64,000 nt of DNA, from assembly GCA_030827125.1 (NCBI GenBank), contig JAURFD010000009.1, positions 48,759 through 112,758 of the forward strand, given 5' to 3'. This document shows, in pieces, positions 9,886-19,771 of the stretch. Below the pieces are notes generated by a model, which worked only from the letters and a program-made list of their open reading frames with translations, had not been told where the DNA came from and did no database searches. How positions within the stretch are numbered: position 1 is the stretch's first letter; each line of letters opens with the position of its first letter. Source of the stretch: Candidatus Nanopelagicales bacterium. GTDB taxonomy: Bacteria > Actinomycetota > Actinomycetes > S36-B12. Position numbers and translations under genes: made by a program.

Positions 9886-10652
9886 GTCGCAAGCCACCCC
9901 GGGACTACGTCGCTCCCGTCCAGCGTTTCCGCCTGCGCTACGCCAAGCGCGGCCGACTTCGCTTCGCCAGTCACCGCGACTTCCAGCGTGCGTTTGAGCG
10001 GGCCCTTCGACGGGCCGGGGTACCGATGGCCTACAGCGCGGGCTTCAGCCCCCACCCCAAGATCTCCTACGCGAACGCCGCGCCGACCGGCACAGCGAGC
10101 GAGGCCGAGTACCTCGAGATCGGTGTGGCCCGGGAGTGCGACGCCGATGACCTCAGGGTGGCGATCGACGCGGCCCTACCCCCCGGACTCGACATCGTGG
10201 ACGTCGTCGAGGCGCGAACCTCGGACTTTGCGGCTCGGCTGCAGGCGAGTCGCTGGCGTATTGCCCTCCCCGGCCTCACGGCCGAGCAGGTGGCGGCTCC
10301 CCTTCACGAACTGCTGGGCCGTTCGGAGTGCCTCGTCGAACGCCTCACCAAGAATGGCGTCCGGACCTTCGACGTGCGAGCGGCCCTCCTCGAGGGGCGC
10401 GTTGCTCCTGCGACGGATGAGCCTGATGCCTGTGCGATACTGACGGTGGTCCTACGACAGGCGACCCCCGCCGTAAGACCGGACGACGTCCTCGCAGCCC
10501 TGCGTAGCGTGGCCCCCGCTCCGGTGGCCGACGGGTGGCACCAACCGCCGCCCCAGGTGACCCGTGAGCAACAGGGACCGCTCGATGAGGGCGGAGCCAC
10601 CGACGTGATTGTCATCGGTGATCCGCTCGCCGCAGACCGCGAGGCGACCTGA
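9882..10652 (+). CDS. TIGR03936-family (DUF2344) radical SAM-associated protein
   Basis: 256 aa from GTG 9882, which overlaps the stop of the radical SAM gene (GTGA). The longer open frame from 9720 lies inside the upstream gene and was rejected. The family core is visible: RFRLRYAKRGRLRFASHRD near the N-terminus and SAGFSPHPKISYANA soon after. In some other bacteria this domain is fused to the radical SAM protein, which argues that the two act together. Function unknown. Confidence 0.88.
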   Translation: MSRKPPRDYVAPVQRFRLRYAKRGRLRFASHRDFQRAFERALRRAGVPMAYSAGFSPHPKISYANAAPTGTASEAEYLEIGVARECDADDLRVAIDAALPPGLDIVDVVEARTSDFAARLQASRWRIALPGLTAEQVAAPLHELLGRSECLVERLTKNGVRTFDVRAALLEGRVAPATDEPDACAILTVVLRQATPAVRPDDVLAALRSVAPAPVADGWHQPPPQVTREQQGPLDEGGATDVIVIGDPLAADREAT

Positions 10653-10774
10653 GACTTTCTCGGCCCGGGCCACCGGGTCGAGCTGGCAACCGCCACCACG
10701 TGGTGAGAGCCGGATAAACGCAAGGTCCTGCGCGGCGCCTCGGCGCCCGGGACCGTGAGAGGACACGAGACCAC

Positions 10775-13162
10775 ATGGTCGACACGACCGACGAGCCCAC
10801 CGGCTCTAGCACCCCGGCACGACGCACCCCCCGCAAGGCCGCTACGAGGCCTGCGGGTCCACCCAAAGAAACCGCTGAACACGCCCGGAACGAGGACAAG
10901 CCAGCGAAGAAGGCCGCCGCCAAGAAGACGGCGGCCAAGAAGGCCACAAAGTCAGCGGAGAAGCCGTCCGCGACGCAGGACAAGCCGGCGAAGAAGGCCG
11001 CCGCCAAGAAGACGGCGGCCAAGAAGGCCACGAAGTCAGCCGAGAAGGCTCCCGCCAAGAGTGACGCCGACGACAAACCGGTGGCCAAGAAGGCCGCGCG
11101 CAAGTCTTCGGCGAAGAAGACTGCAGCTGAGTCCAGTTCCGCTGCGGCATCCGCGGAGATGAAGGCCGCGCCGATCGCTCCGATCTTCCAGGCCCCCGAC
11201 GAGTCCGCGCCGGTGAAGCCCACGCGCTCGCGCCGGACATCTAAGAAGGCGGCTGCGCCGGACACCGAGACGGAGGCACCTGCCAAGGCCCCTGTTGAGG
11301 GGGCCAATGAGGCCGATGGTGATGCCGCCAGCTCAGGTTCGTCCCGTCGCCGTCGCCGCCGTGGGGGTCGAGGCCGCCGCGGCTCGTCCGGCTCCGTCGA
11401 GGGCGCGACTGAGGGAGCGGCCGGCGACGAGGCCGCCGATGATGACGAGGCCTCCGCCACCGACACTCCCGACGATGGTGGAGCCGAGGATGGCGGTTCG
11501 GGTTCGTCCCGCCGTCGCCGTCGTCGCCGCCGTCGCGGTCAGGACGCGGGGGCCGATCCGGACGATCCCGAGCGCACGATCGTTCATGTTCGTGAGCCGA
11601 AGAGTTCACGCTCCGAGGAGGCCACGGCTCTCAAGGGTTCCGCCCGTCTCGAGGCCAAGCGACAGCGACGCCGTGAAGGTCGCGACGCCGGTCGACGCCG
11701 CGCGCCGATCCTCACCGAGGCTGAGTTCCTCGCCCGACGTGAGTCGGTTGAGCGGGTCATGGTCGTGCGTCAGGCCGGCGATCGCACGCAGATCGCCGTT
11801 CTTGAGGATGGCGTTCTCGTCGAACACTACGTCGATCGCGGGACCTCATCGTCGATGGTGGGCAATGTCTATCTCGGTCGCGTGCAAAACGTCCTGCCGT
11901 CCATGGAGGCAGCGTTCGTCGATATCGGTCGCGGACGCAATGCTGTCCTGTACGCCGGTGAGGTGAATTGGGATGCCGCGGGACTGGATGGCCAACCCCG
12001 CCGGATCGAAATGGCACTGAAGTCCGGTGACCCGGTGCTCGTCCAGGTGACGAAGGACCCGGTCGGCCAGAAGGGCGCCCGACTCACCAGCCAGGTTTCC
12101 CTGCCCGGTCGCTACCTCGTCTACGTACCGGATGGTTCGATGACGGGCATCAGCCGCAAGTTGCCCGATACCGAACGCTCTCGACTCAAGGCCATCTTGA
12201 AGAAGGTCATGCCCGAAGGCGCTGGCGTCATTGTTCGCACTGCTGCCGAAGGGGCGAGCGAGGAAGAACTCACGCGCGACATCACTCGCTTGCAGGCGCA
12301 GTGGGAGGACATCGAGAAGAAGGTCAAGTCAGCGACGCCACCGGCACTGCTGAGCTCGGAGCCGGACCTCGCCGTCAAGGTGATCCGCGACATCTTCAAT
12401 GAGGACTTCGCCAAGCTCGTCGTCTCGGGTGCTGAAGCACAGTCGACGGTGCGTGACTACGTCGCCTCCGTTGCTCCAGATCTGCAGGAGCGCGTCGAGA
12501 CGTGGACCGGACCGAAGGACGTCTTCGCCGAGTATCGGGTGGATGAGCAGTTGACAAAGGCGCTCGACCGCAAGGTGTGGTTGCCGTCAGGAGGCTCGCT
12601 CGTTATTGACCGCACCGAGGCGATGACGGTGGTTGACGTCAATACCGGCAAGTTCGTGGGTCAAGGCGGCAATCTCGAAGAGACCGTGACCAAGAACAAT
12701 CTCGAGGCAGCTGAGGAGATCGTCCGACAACTTCGTCTGCGCGACATCGGTGGCATCATCGTCATCGACTTCATCGACATGGTGCTCGAGAGCAACCGCG
12801 ACCTGGTGCTGCGCCGCCTGGTCGAATGCCTCGGCCGTGACCGCACCAAGCACCAGGTAGCCGAGGTCACCTCGTTGGGTCTGGTCCAGATGACGCGCAA
12901 GCGCATCGGTGGGGGACTGCTGGAGATCTTCTCGACCACCTGCGACTCCTGCGGTGGCCGAGGCCACCACGTCTCGCTGCATCTGCCCGAGGACGACGCG
13001 AAGCCCGCCGTGGTCAAGGCGGGTCGCCGCCGGGGCAAGGGTGTGGACCCCGCCGACGTCATCGCCAAGACTGCGGCCGCGGAGGACGAACCTGTCGGGG
13101 CGGACGCCGACGAGCCCGCACTGTCTGCCGAGGGTGACGAGGGAGCTGAGGAGAGTTCGTGA
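10775..13162 (+). CDS. rne: ribonuclease E/G family endoribonuclease
   Basis: Endoribonuclease for mRNA decay and rRNA processing. 795 aa. The first 300 residues are a low-complexity basic/acidic arm of Lys/Ala repeats and Arg-rich blocks (RRRRRR), probably an RNA- or partner-binding region; actinobacterial RNase E carries its disordered arms around the catalytic core. The S1 domain starts near residue 360 (GNVYLGRVQNVLPSMEAAFVDIG). Catalytic Asp residues are D621 (VDVNTGKF) and D665 (IDFIDM), and the Zn-link is C723-x2-C726. The ATG at 10775 has only a distant GAGAGGA upstream. Confidence 0.93.
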   Translation: MVDTTDEPTGSSTPARRTPRKAATRPAGPPKETAEHARNEDKPAKKAAAKKTAAKKATKSAEKPSATQDKPAKKAAAKKTAAKKATKSAEKAPAKSDADDKPVAKKAARKSSAKKTAAESSSAAASAEMKAAPIAPIFQAPDESAPVKPTRSRRTSKKAAAPDTETEAPAKAPVEGANEADGDAASSGSSRRRRRRGGRGRRGSSGSVEGATEGAAGDEAADDDEASATDTPDDGGAEDGGSGSSRRRRRRRRRGQDAGADPDDPERTIVHVREPKSSRSEEATALKGSARLEAKRQRRREGRDAGRRRAPILTEAEFLARRESVERVMVVRQAGDRTQIAVLEDGVLVEHYVDRGTSSSMVGNVYLGRVQNVLPSMEAAFVDIGRGRNAVLYAGEVNWDAAGLDGQPRRIEMALKSGDPVLVQVTKDPVGQKGARLTSQVSLPGRYLVYVPDGSMTGISRKLPDTERSRLKAILKKVMPEGAGVIVRTAAEGASEEELTRDITRLQAQWEDIEKKVKSATPPALLSSEPDLAVKVIRDIFNEDFAKLVVSGAEAQSTVRDYVASVAPDLQERVETWTGPKDVFAEYRVDEQLTKALDRKVWLPSGGSLVIDRTEAMTVVDVNTGKFVGQGGNLEETVTKNNLEAAEEIVRQLRLRDIGGIIVIDFIDMVLESNRDLVLRRLVECLGRDRTKHQVAEVTSLGLVQMTRKRIGGGLLEIFSTTCDSCGGRGHHVSLHLPEDDAKPAVVKAGRRRGKGVDPADVIAKTAAAEDEPVGADADEPALSAEGDEGAEESS
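10895..11047 (+). repeat. tandem 69-bp repeat inside rne (Lys/Ala arm)
   Basis: Two 69-bp units (10895-10963 and 10979-11047), 15 bases apart, each encode the same 23 residues beginning DKPAKKAAAKK. They differ at 3 of 69 bases, all synonymous. The near identity points to a recent in-frame duplication of this RNA-binding-like segment. Confidence 0.9.
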
Positions 13163-13198
13163 GGCGGACAGGTCCTGCCGGCGGGCGTGCCCCCCGGA

Positions 13199-13229
13199 TT
13201 GGCCCCGGACCGTCTCCATCAGGTAACCT
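13199..13229 (+). promoter_or_regulatory. candidate promoter of rplU-rpmA
   Basis: A -10 hexamer TAACCT at 13224-13229 with a weak -35 TTGGCC at 13199-13204 (19-base spacer). It leaves a leader of about 60 bases before rplU, the usual arrangement for ribosomal protein operons. Confidence 0.4.
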
Positions 13230-13294
13230 TGCCCGTCGGCGCTGACGCGCCCGATTCGCCCGGCCCCAGGGTCGGATAGCCCAAGGAGCACCAC

Positions 13295-13609
13295 GTGTAC
13301 GCCATCGTTCGCGCCGGAGGCCGGCAAGAGAAGGTCGCTGTCGGCGACACCGTCGTCATGGATCGCGTCCAGGCCGAGCCCGGCGCCACCGTGAGCCTCC
13401 CGGCCCTCATGATCGTCGACGACGGCGCCGTGACCGCTGACCCGGCCAAGCTCGCCGGCGTCTCCGTGACCGCCGAGGTCGTGGCGCATGAGCGTGGCCC
13501 GAAGATCCGCATCCTCCGCTACAAGAACAAGACCGGTTACCGTCGACGCCAGGGGCACCGTCAGGACCTCACCCGCGTCAAGGTGACCGCTATCGAGACG
13601 AAGGCGTGA
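13295..13609 (+). CDS. rplU: 50S ribosomal protein L21
   Basis: Ribosomal large-subunit protein that binds 23S rRNA. The 104 aa length is standard. It begins [13 protein letters not shown] and ends with the L21 block [24 protein letters not shown] start with AAGGAGC about 6 bases upstream. It is followed by rpmA and obgE, the widely conserved order. Confidence 0.97.
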   Translation: MYAIVRAGGRQEKVAVGDTVVMDRVQAEPGATVSLPALMIVDDGAVTADPAKLAGVSVTAEVVAHERGPKIRILRYKNKTGYRRRQGHRQDLTRVKVTAIETKA

Positions 13610-13612
13610 CCC

Positions 13613-13867
13613 ATGGCTCACAAGAAGGGTGCATCGAGCACCAGGAACGGTCGCGACTCCAACGCACAGCGTCTCGGCGTCAAGCGGTTCGGTGGTCAGC
13701 TTGTCGGCGCCGGCGAGATCATCGTGCGGCAGCGCGGCACTCACTTCCACCCCGGCTCCAACGTCGGGCGCGGCAAGGACGACACCCTCTTCGCCCTCAG
13801 TGAGGGGCGCGTTGAGTTCGGCACCTTCCGTGGTCGCCGCGTCGTCAACGTCGTCGCCGACGCCTGA
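13613..13867 (+). CDS. rpmA: 50S ribosomal protein L27
   Basis: 84 aa. It starts [16 protein letters not shown], the conserved N-terminal tail that reaches the peptidyl-transferase centre, followed by GVKRFGGQ and [10 protein letters not shown]. It lies 3 bases after rplU and shares its transcript. There is no N-terminal extension of the kind cleaved by Prp in Firmicutes. Confidence 0.97.
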   Translation: MAHKKGASSTRNGRDSNAQRLGVKRFGGQLVGAGEIIVRQRGTHFHPGSNVGRGKDDTLFALSEGRVEFGTFRGRRVVNVVADA

Positions 13868-13890
13868 AGTCGAGCGGTCAGCGGACCGCC

Positions 13891-15264
13891 ATGACCACTT
13901 TCGTTGATCGAGTAGATCTCCACGCCGCTGCCGGCGACGGCGGGCATGGCTGTGCCTCCATCCATCGCGAGAAGTTCAAGCCGCTCGGTGGACCCGACGG
14001 TGGCAACGGTGGTCGCGGGGGTGACGTCGTACTCACCGTCGATCCCAATGTCACGACGCTCATCGCCTTCCATCATCGGCCGCACCATCGCGCGGCGAAC
14101 GGCAAGCCGGGTCAGGGTTCGCATCGCAACGGGGCCAATGGCGACGATGTGATCCTTCCTGTGCCGGACGGCACCGTGGTGACCACTGCCGACGGGACGG
14201 TCCTCGCTGACCTCACCGGGGCCGGCACCTCCTTCGTTATCGCGGCCGGTGGCCGCGGTGGACTCGGAAACGCCTCGCTCGCCTCCCAGCGACGCAAGGC
14301 GCCGGGGTTTGCGCTCTACGGCGAGCCCGGTGAAAACCGAGACGTCGTCCTGGAGTTGAAGTCCGTCGCCGACGTTGCGCTGGTCGGCTATCCGAGCGCG
14401 GGCAAGTCGAGCCTCATCGCCGCCCTGTCCCAGGCGCGACCGAAGATCGCGGACTATCCCTTCACCACCCTGGTGCCGAACCTTGGCGTCGTCACGGCCG
14501 GTGATGTCACGTACACCATCGCCGACGTGCCCGGGCTGATTCCGGGGGCTAGCGAGGGCAAAGGTCTCGGGCTGGAGTTTCTCCGTCACATTGAGCGTTG
14601 TTCTGTCATCGTCCACGTGATCGATTGCGCATCCTTGGAGACGGAGCGCGAGCCTCTCGCCGACCTCGACATCATCGAGGCCGAACTCGCCGCGTACGGC
14701 GGGCTGGAGGATCGGCCGCGACTGGTGGCCCTCAACAAGGTCGATCTGCCGGACGGCAAGGTCGTCGCGGACATGGTGGCCCCGCTCCTTGCTGAGCGTG
14801 GGTTGCCCGCCTACGAAGTGTCGGCGGTCAGCCACGAAGGGCTGCGGGCGCTGTCCTTCGCCATGGCAGCGCTCGTCGCAGAGCATCGAGCCGCCCGGGA
14901 GATCGTGGTGGCACCGCGCATCGTGGTGCGTCCGAAGGCCGTCGACGATTCCGAGTTCGAGGTTCGGCTGCAGAACTCCCCGGAGACCGGCGAGCCGATT
15001 TACCGGGTGACCGGATCCCGCCCCGAGCGCTGGGTTCGTCAGACTGACTTCGGCAACGAGGAGGCCGTGGGTTATTTGGCGGACCGCCTAGCTCGACTGG
15101 GGGTGGAGGAGGAACTGCTCAAGGCGGGGGCGACTCCTGGCAGCACGGTCGTCATTGGACCGGGCGATGACGCCGTGGTCTTTGACTGGGAGCCCACCAT
15201 CGGTGCGGGAGACATTGCCGCACGCGGTCCCCGCGGAACCGATCGGCGCTTGGAGGACTGGTGA
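13891..15264 (+). CDS. obgE: GTPase ObgE/CgtA
   Basis: Essential GTPase of 50S ribosome assembly and stress response. 457 aa in three parts: glycine-rich Obg fold (residues 1-160; [21 protein letters not shown]), G domain with Walker [10 protein letters not shown] (from residue 166), switch [10 protein letters not shown] and NKVD, then a C-terminal OCT domain (about 340-430). The last residues form a short acidic/basic tail. Its stop overlaps the proB start. It is in the standard rplU-rpmA-obgE-proB order. Confidence 0.97.
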   Translation: MTTFVDRVDLHAAAGDGGHGCASIHREKFKPLGGPDGGNGGRGGDVVLTVDPNVTTLIAFHHRPHHRAANGKPGQGSHRNGANGDDVILPVPDGTVVTTADGTVLADLTGAGTSFVIAAGGRGGLGNASLASQRRKAPGFALYGEPGENRDVVLELKSVADVALVGYPSAGKSSLIAALSQARPKIADYPFTTLVPNLGVVTAGDVTYTIADVPGLIPGASEGKGLGLEFLRHIERCSVIVHVIDCASLETEREPLADLDIIEAELAAYGGLEDRPRLVALNKVDLPDGKVVADMVAPLLAERGLPAYEVSAVSHEGLRALSFAMAALVAEHRAAREIVVAPRIVVRPKAVDDSEFEVRLQNSPETGEPIYRVTGSRPERWVRQTDFGNEEAVGYLADRLARLGVEEELLKAGATPGSTVVIGPGDDAVVFDWEPTIGAGDIAARGPRGTDRRLEDW

Positions 15265-16403
15265 GCCCGGCCGCAGCACGTCGCGCGGTCGCCGATGCGC
15301 GCCGCATGGTCGTCAAAGTGGGTTCGTCGTCGCTCACGCGCCCCGGCGGGGGAATTGACGAGGGGCGCGTGGTCGATCTGGTGGCCGCGATCGCCGACCG
15401 GGCCGAGCAGGGCACCCAGGTCATCCTCGTCTCCAGTGGAGCCATCGCGACCGGCTTCCCGCACCTCGGGCTCACCCGCCGCCCGCGTGACCTGGCGACG
15501 CAGCAGGCGTCAGCGAGTGTGGGCCAGGGTCTGCTGTTGGCCCGCTACTCACTAGCGTTTGCCGAGCGGAGCCTCACGGTCGGTCAGGTCCTGTTAACGG
15601 CCGACGACACGATGCGTCGGTCGCACTACCGCAATGCGCAGCGCACCCTGGAGCGCCTGCTCGACATGGGCGTCATCCCGATCGTGAATGAGAACGACAC
15701 CGTGGCCACCGATGAGATTCGATTCGGGGACAACGACCGACTCGCGGCGCTCGTGGCGCACCTGGTGCGGGCCGACGCTCTAGTTCTCCTGTCCGACGTC
15801 GACGGCCTGTTTGACGGCCCACCGGGCAAGGGTGACACGCGTCTGGTGACCGAGGTCCGGGACATGGCCGACCTGGAAGCCATCGCCATCAGTGGGAGTG
15901 GATCCGGGGTCGGCCTTGGCGGCATGGCGACCAAGGTCGAGGCAGCGCGAATCGCGACGGCCGCGGGCATTCCCGTCGTCCTTGCCCGCGCTGGCCACGC
16001 TGCCGCCGCCCTTGCCGGCGAGGCGACCGGCACCGTGTTCGTCCCCGCGGGACGCCGTACCCCCACGCGTCTGCTGTGGCTGGGACACGCGAGTACCCCC
16101 CAGGGGCGGCTTGTCCTCGATTCGGGAGCGGTAGATGCGGTCGTGCGTCGGCGGCTATCCCTCCTGCCCGCGGGCATCACCAGTGTTGAGGGGTCCTTCA
16201 CAGCGGGAGATCCGGTGGACCTCCTTGACGAAAACGGCCACACGATCGCCCGCGGACTGGTCAACTTTGATTCAGCAGAACTGCCCGAGTTGCTCGGTCG
16301 TTCGACGCGGGACCTCGCGCGAGAGCGCGGACCGGCGTATGAACGGGAGGTCGTTCACCGAGACGACCTCATCGTCCTGGACCGAGGGGGCCAGCAGGCG
16401 TAG
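15261..16403 (+). CDS. proB: glutamate 5-kinase
   Basis: First step of proline synthesis: ATP-dependent phosphorylation of glutamate. The 380 aa protein has the amino-acid-kinase core ([50 protein letters not shown]) and a C-terminal PUA domain of about 80 residues. The GTG start overlaps the obgE stop. The product is used by ProA, encoded one gene away. Confidence 0.96.
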   Translation: MSPAAARRAVADARRMVVKVGSSSLTRPGGGIDEGRVVDLVAAIADRAEQGTQVILVSSGAIATGFPHLGLTRRPRDLATQQASASVGQGLLLARYSLAFAERSLTVGQVLLTADDTMRRSHYRNAQRTLERLLDMGVIPIVNENDTVATDEIRFGDNDRLAALVAHLVRADALVLLSDVDGLFDGPPGKGDTRLVTEVRDMADLEAIAISGSGSGVGLGGMATKVEAARIATAAGIPVVLARAGHAAAALAGEATGTVFVPAGRRTPTRLLWLGHASTPQGRLVLDSGAVDAVVRRRLSLLPAGITSVEGSFTAGDPVDLLDENGHTIARGLVNFDSAELPELLGRSTRDLARERGPAYEREVVHRDDLIVLDRGGQQA

Positions 16404-16418
16404 GCGATAGGAGCGGCG

Positions 16419-16787
16419 ATGACCTCAGCGGATATCTCGCCTGCGCCGCCCGTCTGGTTCGTGACTGTCACGGTCGCCGGCGCTGTCGTCGCCGAGAGTG
16501 ACATTCGAGCGGGGCTTGAGCGCCTGGCCCATGAGCACCCTTTCCTTCTGTCCGGCCGGTACGCCGCGGATCGAGCCGAGGTGCGCTACTGGGAGGAAGG
16601 TCCCGACGCGCGCACTGTGATTGAACTCGCCCTCGGCCTGTGGGACGAGCACCGCGACTCTGCGGAGTTGCCCCGCTGGTCCGTCGTTGGTGTCGAGGTC
16701 ATCGACCGGGAGACATTCCACCGTCGCGGCCGTCATGTGGGTAGTGGCCCGGGGCTCATCGCCGCGGGCGGCGTCACCCCCCTGTGA
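16419..16787 (+). CDS. conserved actinobacterial protein between proB and proA
   Basis: 122 aa, soluble, no transmembrane segment. ATG 16419 has AGGAG 6 bases upstream, and it lies 15 bases after proB. I do not recognise a characterised family. Visible features are an N-terminal beta strand (WFVTVTVAG), a helical stretch (LERLAHEHPF) and a conserved-looking YWEEGPDA. Small proteins at this place occur in other actinobacteria. A role linked to proline synthesis is only a guess from position. Confidence 0.75.
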   Translation: MTSADISPAPPVWFVTVTVAGAVVAESDIRAGLERLAHEHPFLLSGRYAADRAEVRYWEEGPDARTVIELALGLWDEHRDSAELPRWSVVGVEVIDRETFHRRGRHVGSGPGLIAAGGVTPL

Positions 16788-16798
16788 CCGCCTCCGCG

Positions 16799-16804
16799 TA
16801 GCCT
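16799..16804 (+). promoter_or_regulatory. leaderless-type -10 of proA
   Basis: TAGCCT ends 6 bases before the proA ATG at 16811, with no Shine-Dalgarno between them. proA may therefore be transcribed separately from proB as a leaderless mRNA. Confidence 0.5.
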
Positions 16805-16810
16805 TGTCCC

Positions 16811-18079
16811 ATGTCCGATGATCGTGCTGCCATCCTCGAATGTGCTCGGCGAGCCCGCGCCGCGAGCACCGCTCTCCGGTCCCTAACACGAGATGACAAG
16901 GACCGGGCCCTGCGCGCATGTGCCGAGGCCCTGCGCTCCCAGTCGAAACGCATCGTCGAGGTGAACCGGCACGACGTGGAGCGTGCCCGAGAGGCTGGCA
17001 CCGCCGCCGGACTCGTCGACCGGCTCACCCTGGATGCTCCACGGCTCGAGGCCATCGCCAACGCGCTCGATGAGGTTGCCGAACTGCCCGACCCGGTCGG
17101 CGATGTAGTGCGTGGATACACGCTGCCCAACGGGCTCGAAGTCCGGCAGCTTCGGGTTCCCCTCGGAGTTGTCGGAATCATCTATGAGGCGCGCCCCAAC
17201 GTCACCGTGGATGCGGCCGGGCTGTGCCTAAAGAGCGGCAACGCGGCGCTGCTGCGTGGGTCATCGTCGGCTCAGTCGACCAACGAGGTGCTCGTGGATG
17301 TGCTCCGTGAAGCCCTCGTCGAGTCAGGCTTGCCCGCGGACGCCGTTCAGCTGGTTCCGGGCACGTCGCACGAGTCGGTCAAGCACCTCATGACCGCGCG
17401 CGGATTGGTCGATGTGCTCATCCCTCGCGGTGGTGAAGGGTTGATCCGCAGCGTGGTCGAAGGCTCCACCGTGCCGGTGATCGAGACAGGAGTGGGCAAC
17501 TGTCACGTGTACGTCGATGCTGATGCCGACATCGACAAGGCAGTGCGGATTGTGGTCAACGCCAAGGCGCAGCGGGTGAGTGTGTGCAACGCCGCGGAGA
17601 CGCTCCTGGTGCATGAGGCTATCGCCGACCGCTTCCTGCCCGAACTCATGCGCGCCTTCTCCGCGGTGGGGGTGACCGTGCACGGTGACGAGATGCTCTG
17701 CTCCTATGCCGCGGCGGCGGGGACGTCCCATGCGCCCGTGACCGACGACGACTGGGCTGCCGAGTACTACTCCCTGGACATCGCCGCGGGGATCGTGCCC
17801 TCCGTGGACGCTGCCCTGGATCACATTCGACGGTGGTCGTCCGGTCACACGGAGGCCATCGTCAGCGACTCGCAGACGGCCATCCGACAGTTCGTCACCG
17901 GAGTCGACTCGGCGGCCGTCATGGTGAACGCCTCCACCCGATTCACCGACGGTGGGGAGTTCGGGTTTGGGGCCGAGATCGGCATTTCCACTCAGAAACT
18001 GCATGCTCGAGGACCCATGGGGCTCGCCGAACTCACGACGACGACCTACGTCGTGGTCGGCGACGGCCACACCCGCTAG
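16811..18079 (+). CDS. proA: glutamate-5-semialdehyde dehydrogenase
   Basis: Second step of proline synthesis: NADPH-dependent reduction of glutamyl-5-phosphate. 422 aa aldehyde-dehydrogenase fold. The catalytic Cys is in [12 protein letters not shown] (about residue 259), and the family strings [21 protein letters not shown] and [27 protein letters not shown] are present in part or whole. ATG at 16811 follows the proB-proA linker gene by 23 bases. Confidence 0.97.
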   Translation: MSDDRAAILECARRARAASTALRSLTRDDKDRALRACAEALRSQSKRIVEVNRHDVERAREAGTAAGLVDRLTLDAPRLEAIANALDEVAELPDPVGDVVRGYTLPNGLEVRQLRVPLGVVGIIYEARPNVTVDAAGLCLKSGNAALLRGSSSAQSTNEVLVDVLREALVESGLPADAVQLVPGTSHESVKHLMTARGLVDVLIPRGGEGLIRSVVEGSTVPVIETGVGNCHVYVDADADIDKAVRIVVNAKAQRVSVCNAAETLLVHEAIADRFLPELMRAFSAVGVTVHGDEMLCSYAAAAGTSHAPVTDDDWAAEYYSLDIAAGIVPSVDAALDHIRRWSSGHTEAIVSDSQTAIRQFVTGVDSAAVMVNASTRFTDGGEFGFGAEIGISTQKLHARGPMGLAELTTTTYVVVGDGHTR

Positions 18080-18109
18080 GCTGACAGCAGCGATCGTCTA
18101 GGAGGACAC

Positions 18110-18262
18110 ATGAGCATGCTCGCCGCCGCCATCTGGGCCAGCGAAGAGGCCGGCATGGCCGAGAGCGGTTCTGTCGTCTCTCCCTATGTGTTTGGTGGGG
18201 TGGCCTTCGCGGTCCTCGCGCTCCTGCTGGTCATCACGTTGATGATCGACGTCGATTGGTGA
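18110..18262 (+). CDS. small membrane protein between proA and nadD
   Basis: A 50-codon gene with a strong Shine-Dalgarno (AGGAGG at 18099-18104, 5 bases before ATG). The product has a short polar N-terminus ([11 protein letters not shown]) and one hydrophobic helix (about residues 27-46) ending in IDVDW. Single-span small proteins at this spot occur in other actinobacteria. The function is unknown. The RBS quality and position between conserved genes make it likely to be translated. Confidence 0.75.
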   Translation: MSMLAAAIWASEEAGMAESGSVVSPYVFGGVAFAVLALLLVITLMIDVDW

Positions 18263-18278
18263 TCGGACACCTCCTTCG

Positions 18279-18863
18279 ATGCGCATCGGGGTGATGGGCG
18301 GCACCTTCGATCCGATTCATCTCGGCCATCTGGTGGCCGCCTCCGAGGTGGCCCACACCTTTGATCTCGACAAGGTCGTCTTCGTGCCCACGGGGCAGCC
18401 CTGGCAAAAGTCAGATCGTCCGGTGAGTCCCGCGGAGGACCGCTATCTCATGACGGTCATCGCCACCGCCGCCGATCCTCGCTTTAGCGTCTCCCGTGTT
18501 GACGTTGATCGCCCCGGCCCGACGTACACCGTTGACACCTTGCGGGATCTGCACCGAGAACTCGGCGAGCACGACTACTACTTCATTACCGGTGCCGATG
18601 CGCTCGCTGACATCATGAGTTGGCGTGATACCGATGAGGTGCTGCAGTTGGCACACCTGGTGGGTGTGACGCGACCCGATCACGTCCTGGTTGATCCCGG
18701 GCTCGCCCCGGGGCGTTTCTCCCTTCTTGAGATCCCGGCGCTGTCGATCTCCTCCAGCACCATCCGCGAACGGGTCGCGCGGGGGGCGCCCATCTCCTAT
18801 CTCGTGAGTCCGGGTGTGGAGAGCTACTTGCTCAAGCGGGAGTTGTATCGGGACTCACCGTGA
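18279..18863 (+). CDS. nadD: nicotinate-nucleotide adenylyltransferase
   Basis: Makes nicotinate adenine dinucleotide from NaMN and ATP in NAD synthesis. 194 aa Rossmann nucleotidyltransferase with [11 protein letters not shown] (H14, H17) and the second signature [13 protein letters not shown]. It lies 16 bases after the small membrane gene. Its stop overlaps the next gene by 4 bases. nadD next to rsfS is a widespread arrangement. Confidence 0.96.
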   Translation: MRIGVMGGTFDPIHLGHLVAASEVAHTFDLDKVVFVPTGQPWQKSDRPVSPAEDRYLMTVIATAADPRFSVSRVDVDRPGPTYTVDTLRDLHRELGEHDYYFITGADALADIMSWRDTDEVLQLAHLVGVTRPDHVLVDPGLAPGRFSLLEIPALSISSSTIRERVARGAPISYLVSPGVESYLLKRELYRDSP

Positions 18864-19738
18864 GTGTTGCCGGTCGTGTGCTGACCGTCATCGTGGGTGC
18901 GCTGGTGGTCGTCCTAGGCCTCGGAGGGCTCTCGCTGATCCTCAGCGGCGAAAGCGAGCCCGAGCCATCACCCTCACCCACCTCCACGCGCCCAGTGGAG
19001 CGCACGCTGCTGCTCCAAGTGCTCGACGCGGAGGGGTATGCGCTCGGCAACTTTGTTCTGGGAGTTGAGCAGGAGCCGGATTCGACCACCGTGTTAACCG
19101 TTCCGGCGAGCCTGCTGGTGGGTGCTGGAGATGACACCAGGACCCTCGGGATGACTCCCAAGTCGACCGACACTCTCGCCGCGGTGAAGGGAATCGGGGC
19201 GACGCTGAACCTCCGCGTCGATGCTGCATTGACGCTCGATCGCCTCGCCTTCGCCGGACTGATTGACGCAGTGGACGACATCTGGGTGGACTTGCCCACG
19301 GCGGTGCGATTGCCCGAGGTCGGCGAGCCGGCGCAGACCCGCACTCTCGGCCCCGGGTGGGTCAAATTTGATGGGCTCGCCGCCGCTGACTATGCGGTCC
19401 TGCGATTGCCCGGTGAGGACGAGCAAGCGCGCATCGCCCGAGTGCAGCAGGTCGTTGGGCTCGCTCTCGAGGGACTACCGCGGAACGCCGAACGGATGAG
19501 GCAATTGCTCACCAGTCTTGGTTCCCTCGCCCAGTCGACGGTGCCCACCGAGGAACTCGTGCCGTTCCTCTTGCAGGTTCGGTGGGACGTCAACTTCGGC
19601 GACGCGCGCTACGAGGTGCTCCCGGTGACCATCGTGCGCGATGGGGTGCGTCCAGCGTCGATCCCGGCCCCGGGAGCGCTCGAGTTGGTCGCGGAACTCT
19701 TCCCGGACGCGCTCCTCGAGGGTGGTGTGACAGGCTGA
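18860..19738 (+). CDS. degenerate LytR-CpsA-Psr (LCP)-like envelope protein
   Basis: 292 aa, start overlapping nadD (GTGA). N-terminal signal-anchor helix (residues 5-27), then a Pro/Ser/Glu linker and an extracellular domain. The order of elements matches LCP ligases: hydrophobic strand with VPASLLV, a helix leading to [11 protein letters not shown], then [13 protein letters not shown] and ARIARVQQV. The canonical YxRxR core appears as YAVLR, so one Arg is missing, and the GDxxR segment is weak. LCP proteins attach polymers to peptidoglycan. This one may be inactive or altered. Position between nadD and rsfS is where actinobacteria usually encode a LytR-type protein. Confidence 0.6.
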   Translation: MSVAGRVLTVIVGALVVVLGLGGLSLILSGESEPEPSPSPTSTRPVERTLLLQVLDAEGYALGNFVLGVEQEPDSTTVLTVPASLLVGAGDDTRTLGMTPKSTDTLAAVKGIGATLNLRVDAALTLDRLAFAGLIDAVDDIWVDLPTAVRLPEVGEPAQTRTLGPGWVKFDGLAAADYAVLRLPGEDEQARIARVQQVVGLALEGLPRNAERMRQLLTSLGSLAQSTVPTEELVPFLLQVRWDVNFGDARYEVLPVTIVRDGVRPASIPAPGALELVAELFPDALLEGGVTG

Positions 19739-19771
19739 CCGGGTTATCTCGACGAGGAAGGCAGGTACCCC

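Noticed and set aside
10895-11047. CRISPR-like repeat
   Set aside because: The repeats are in-frame coding duplications in rne, with only two units.
12587-13750. 387-codon minus-strand frame over rne/rplU/rpmA
   Set aside because: Spans three secure genes; biased composition only.
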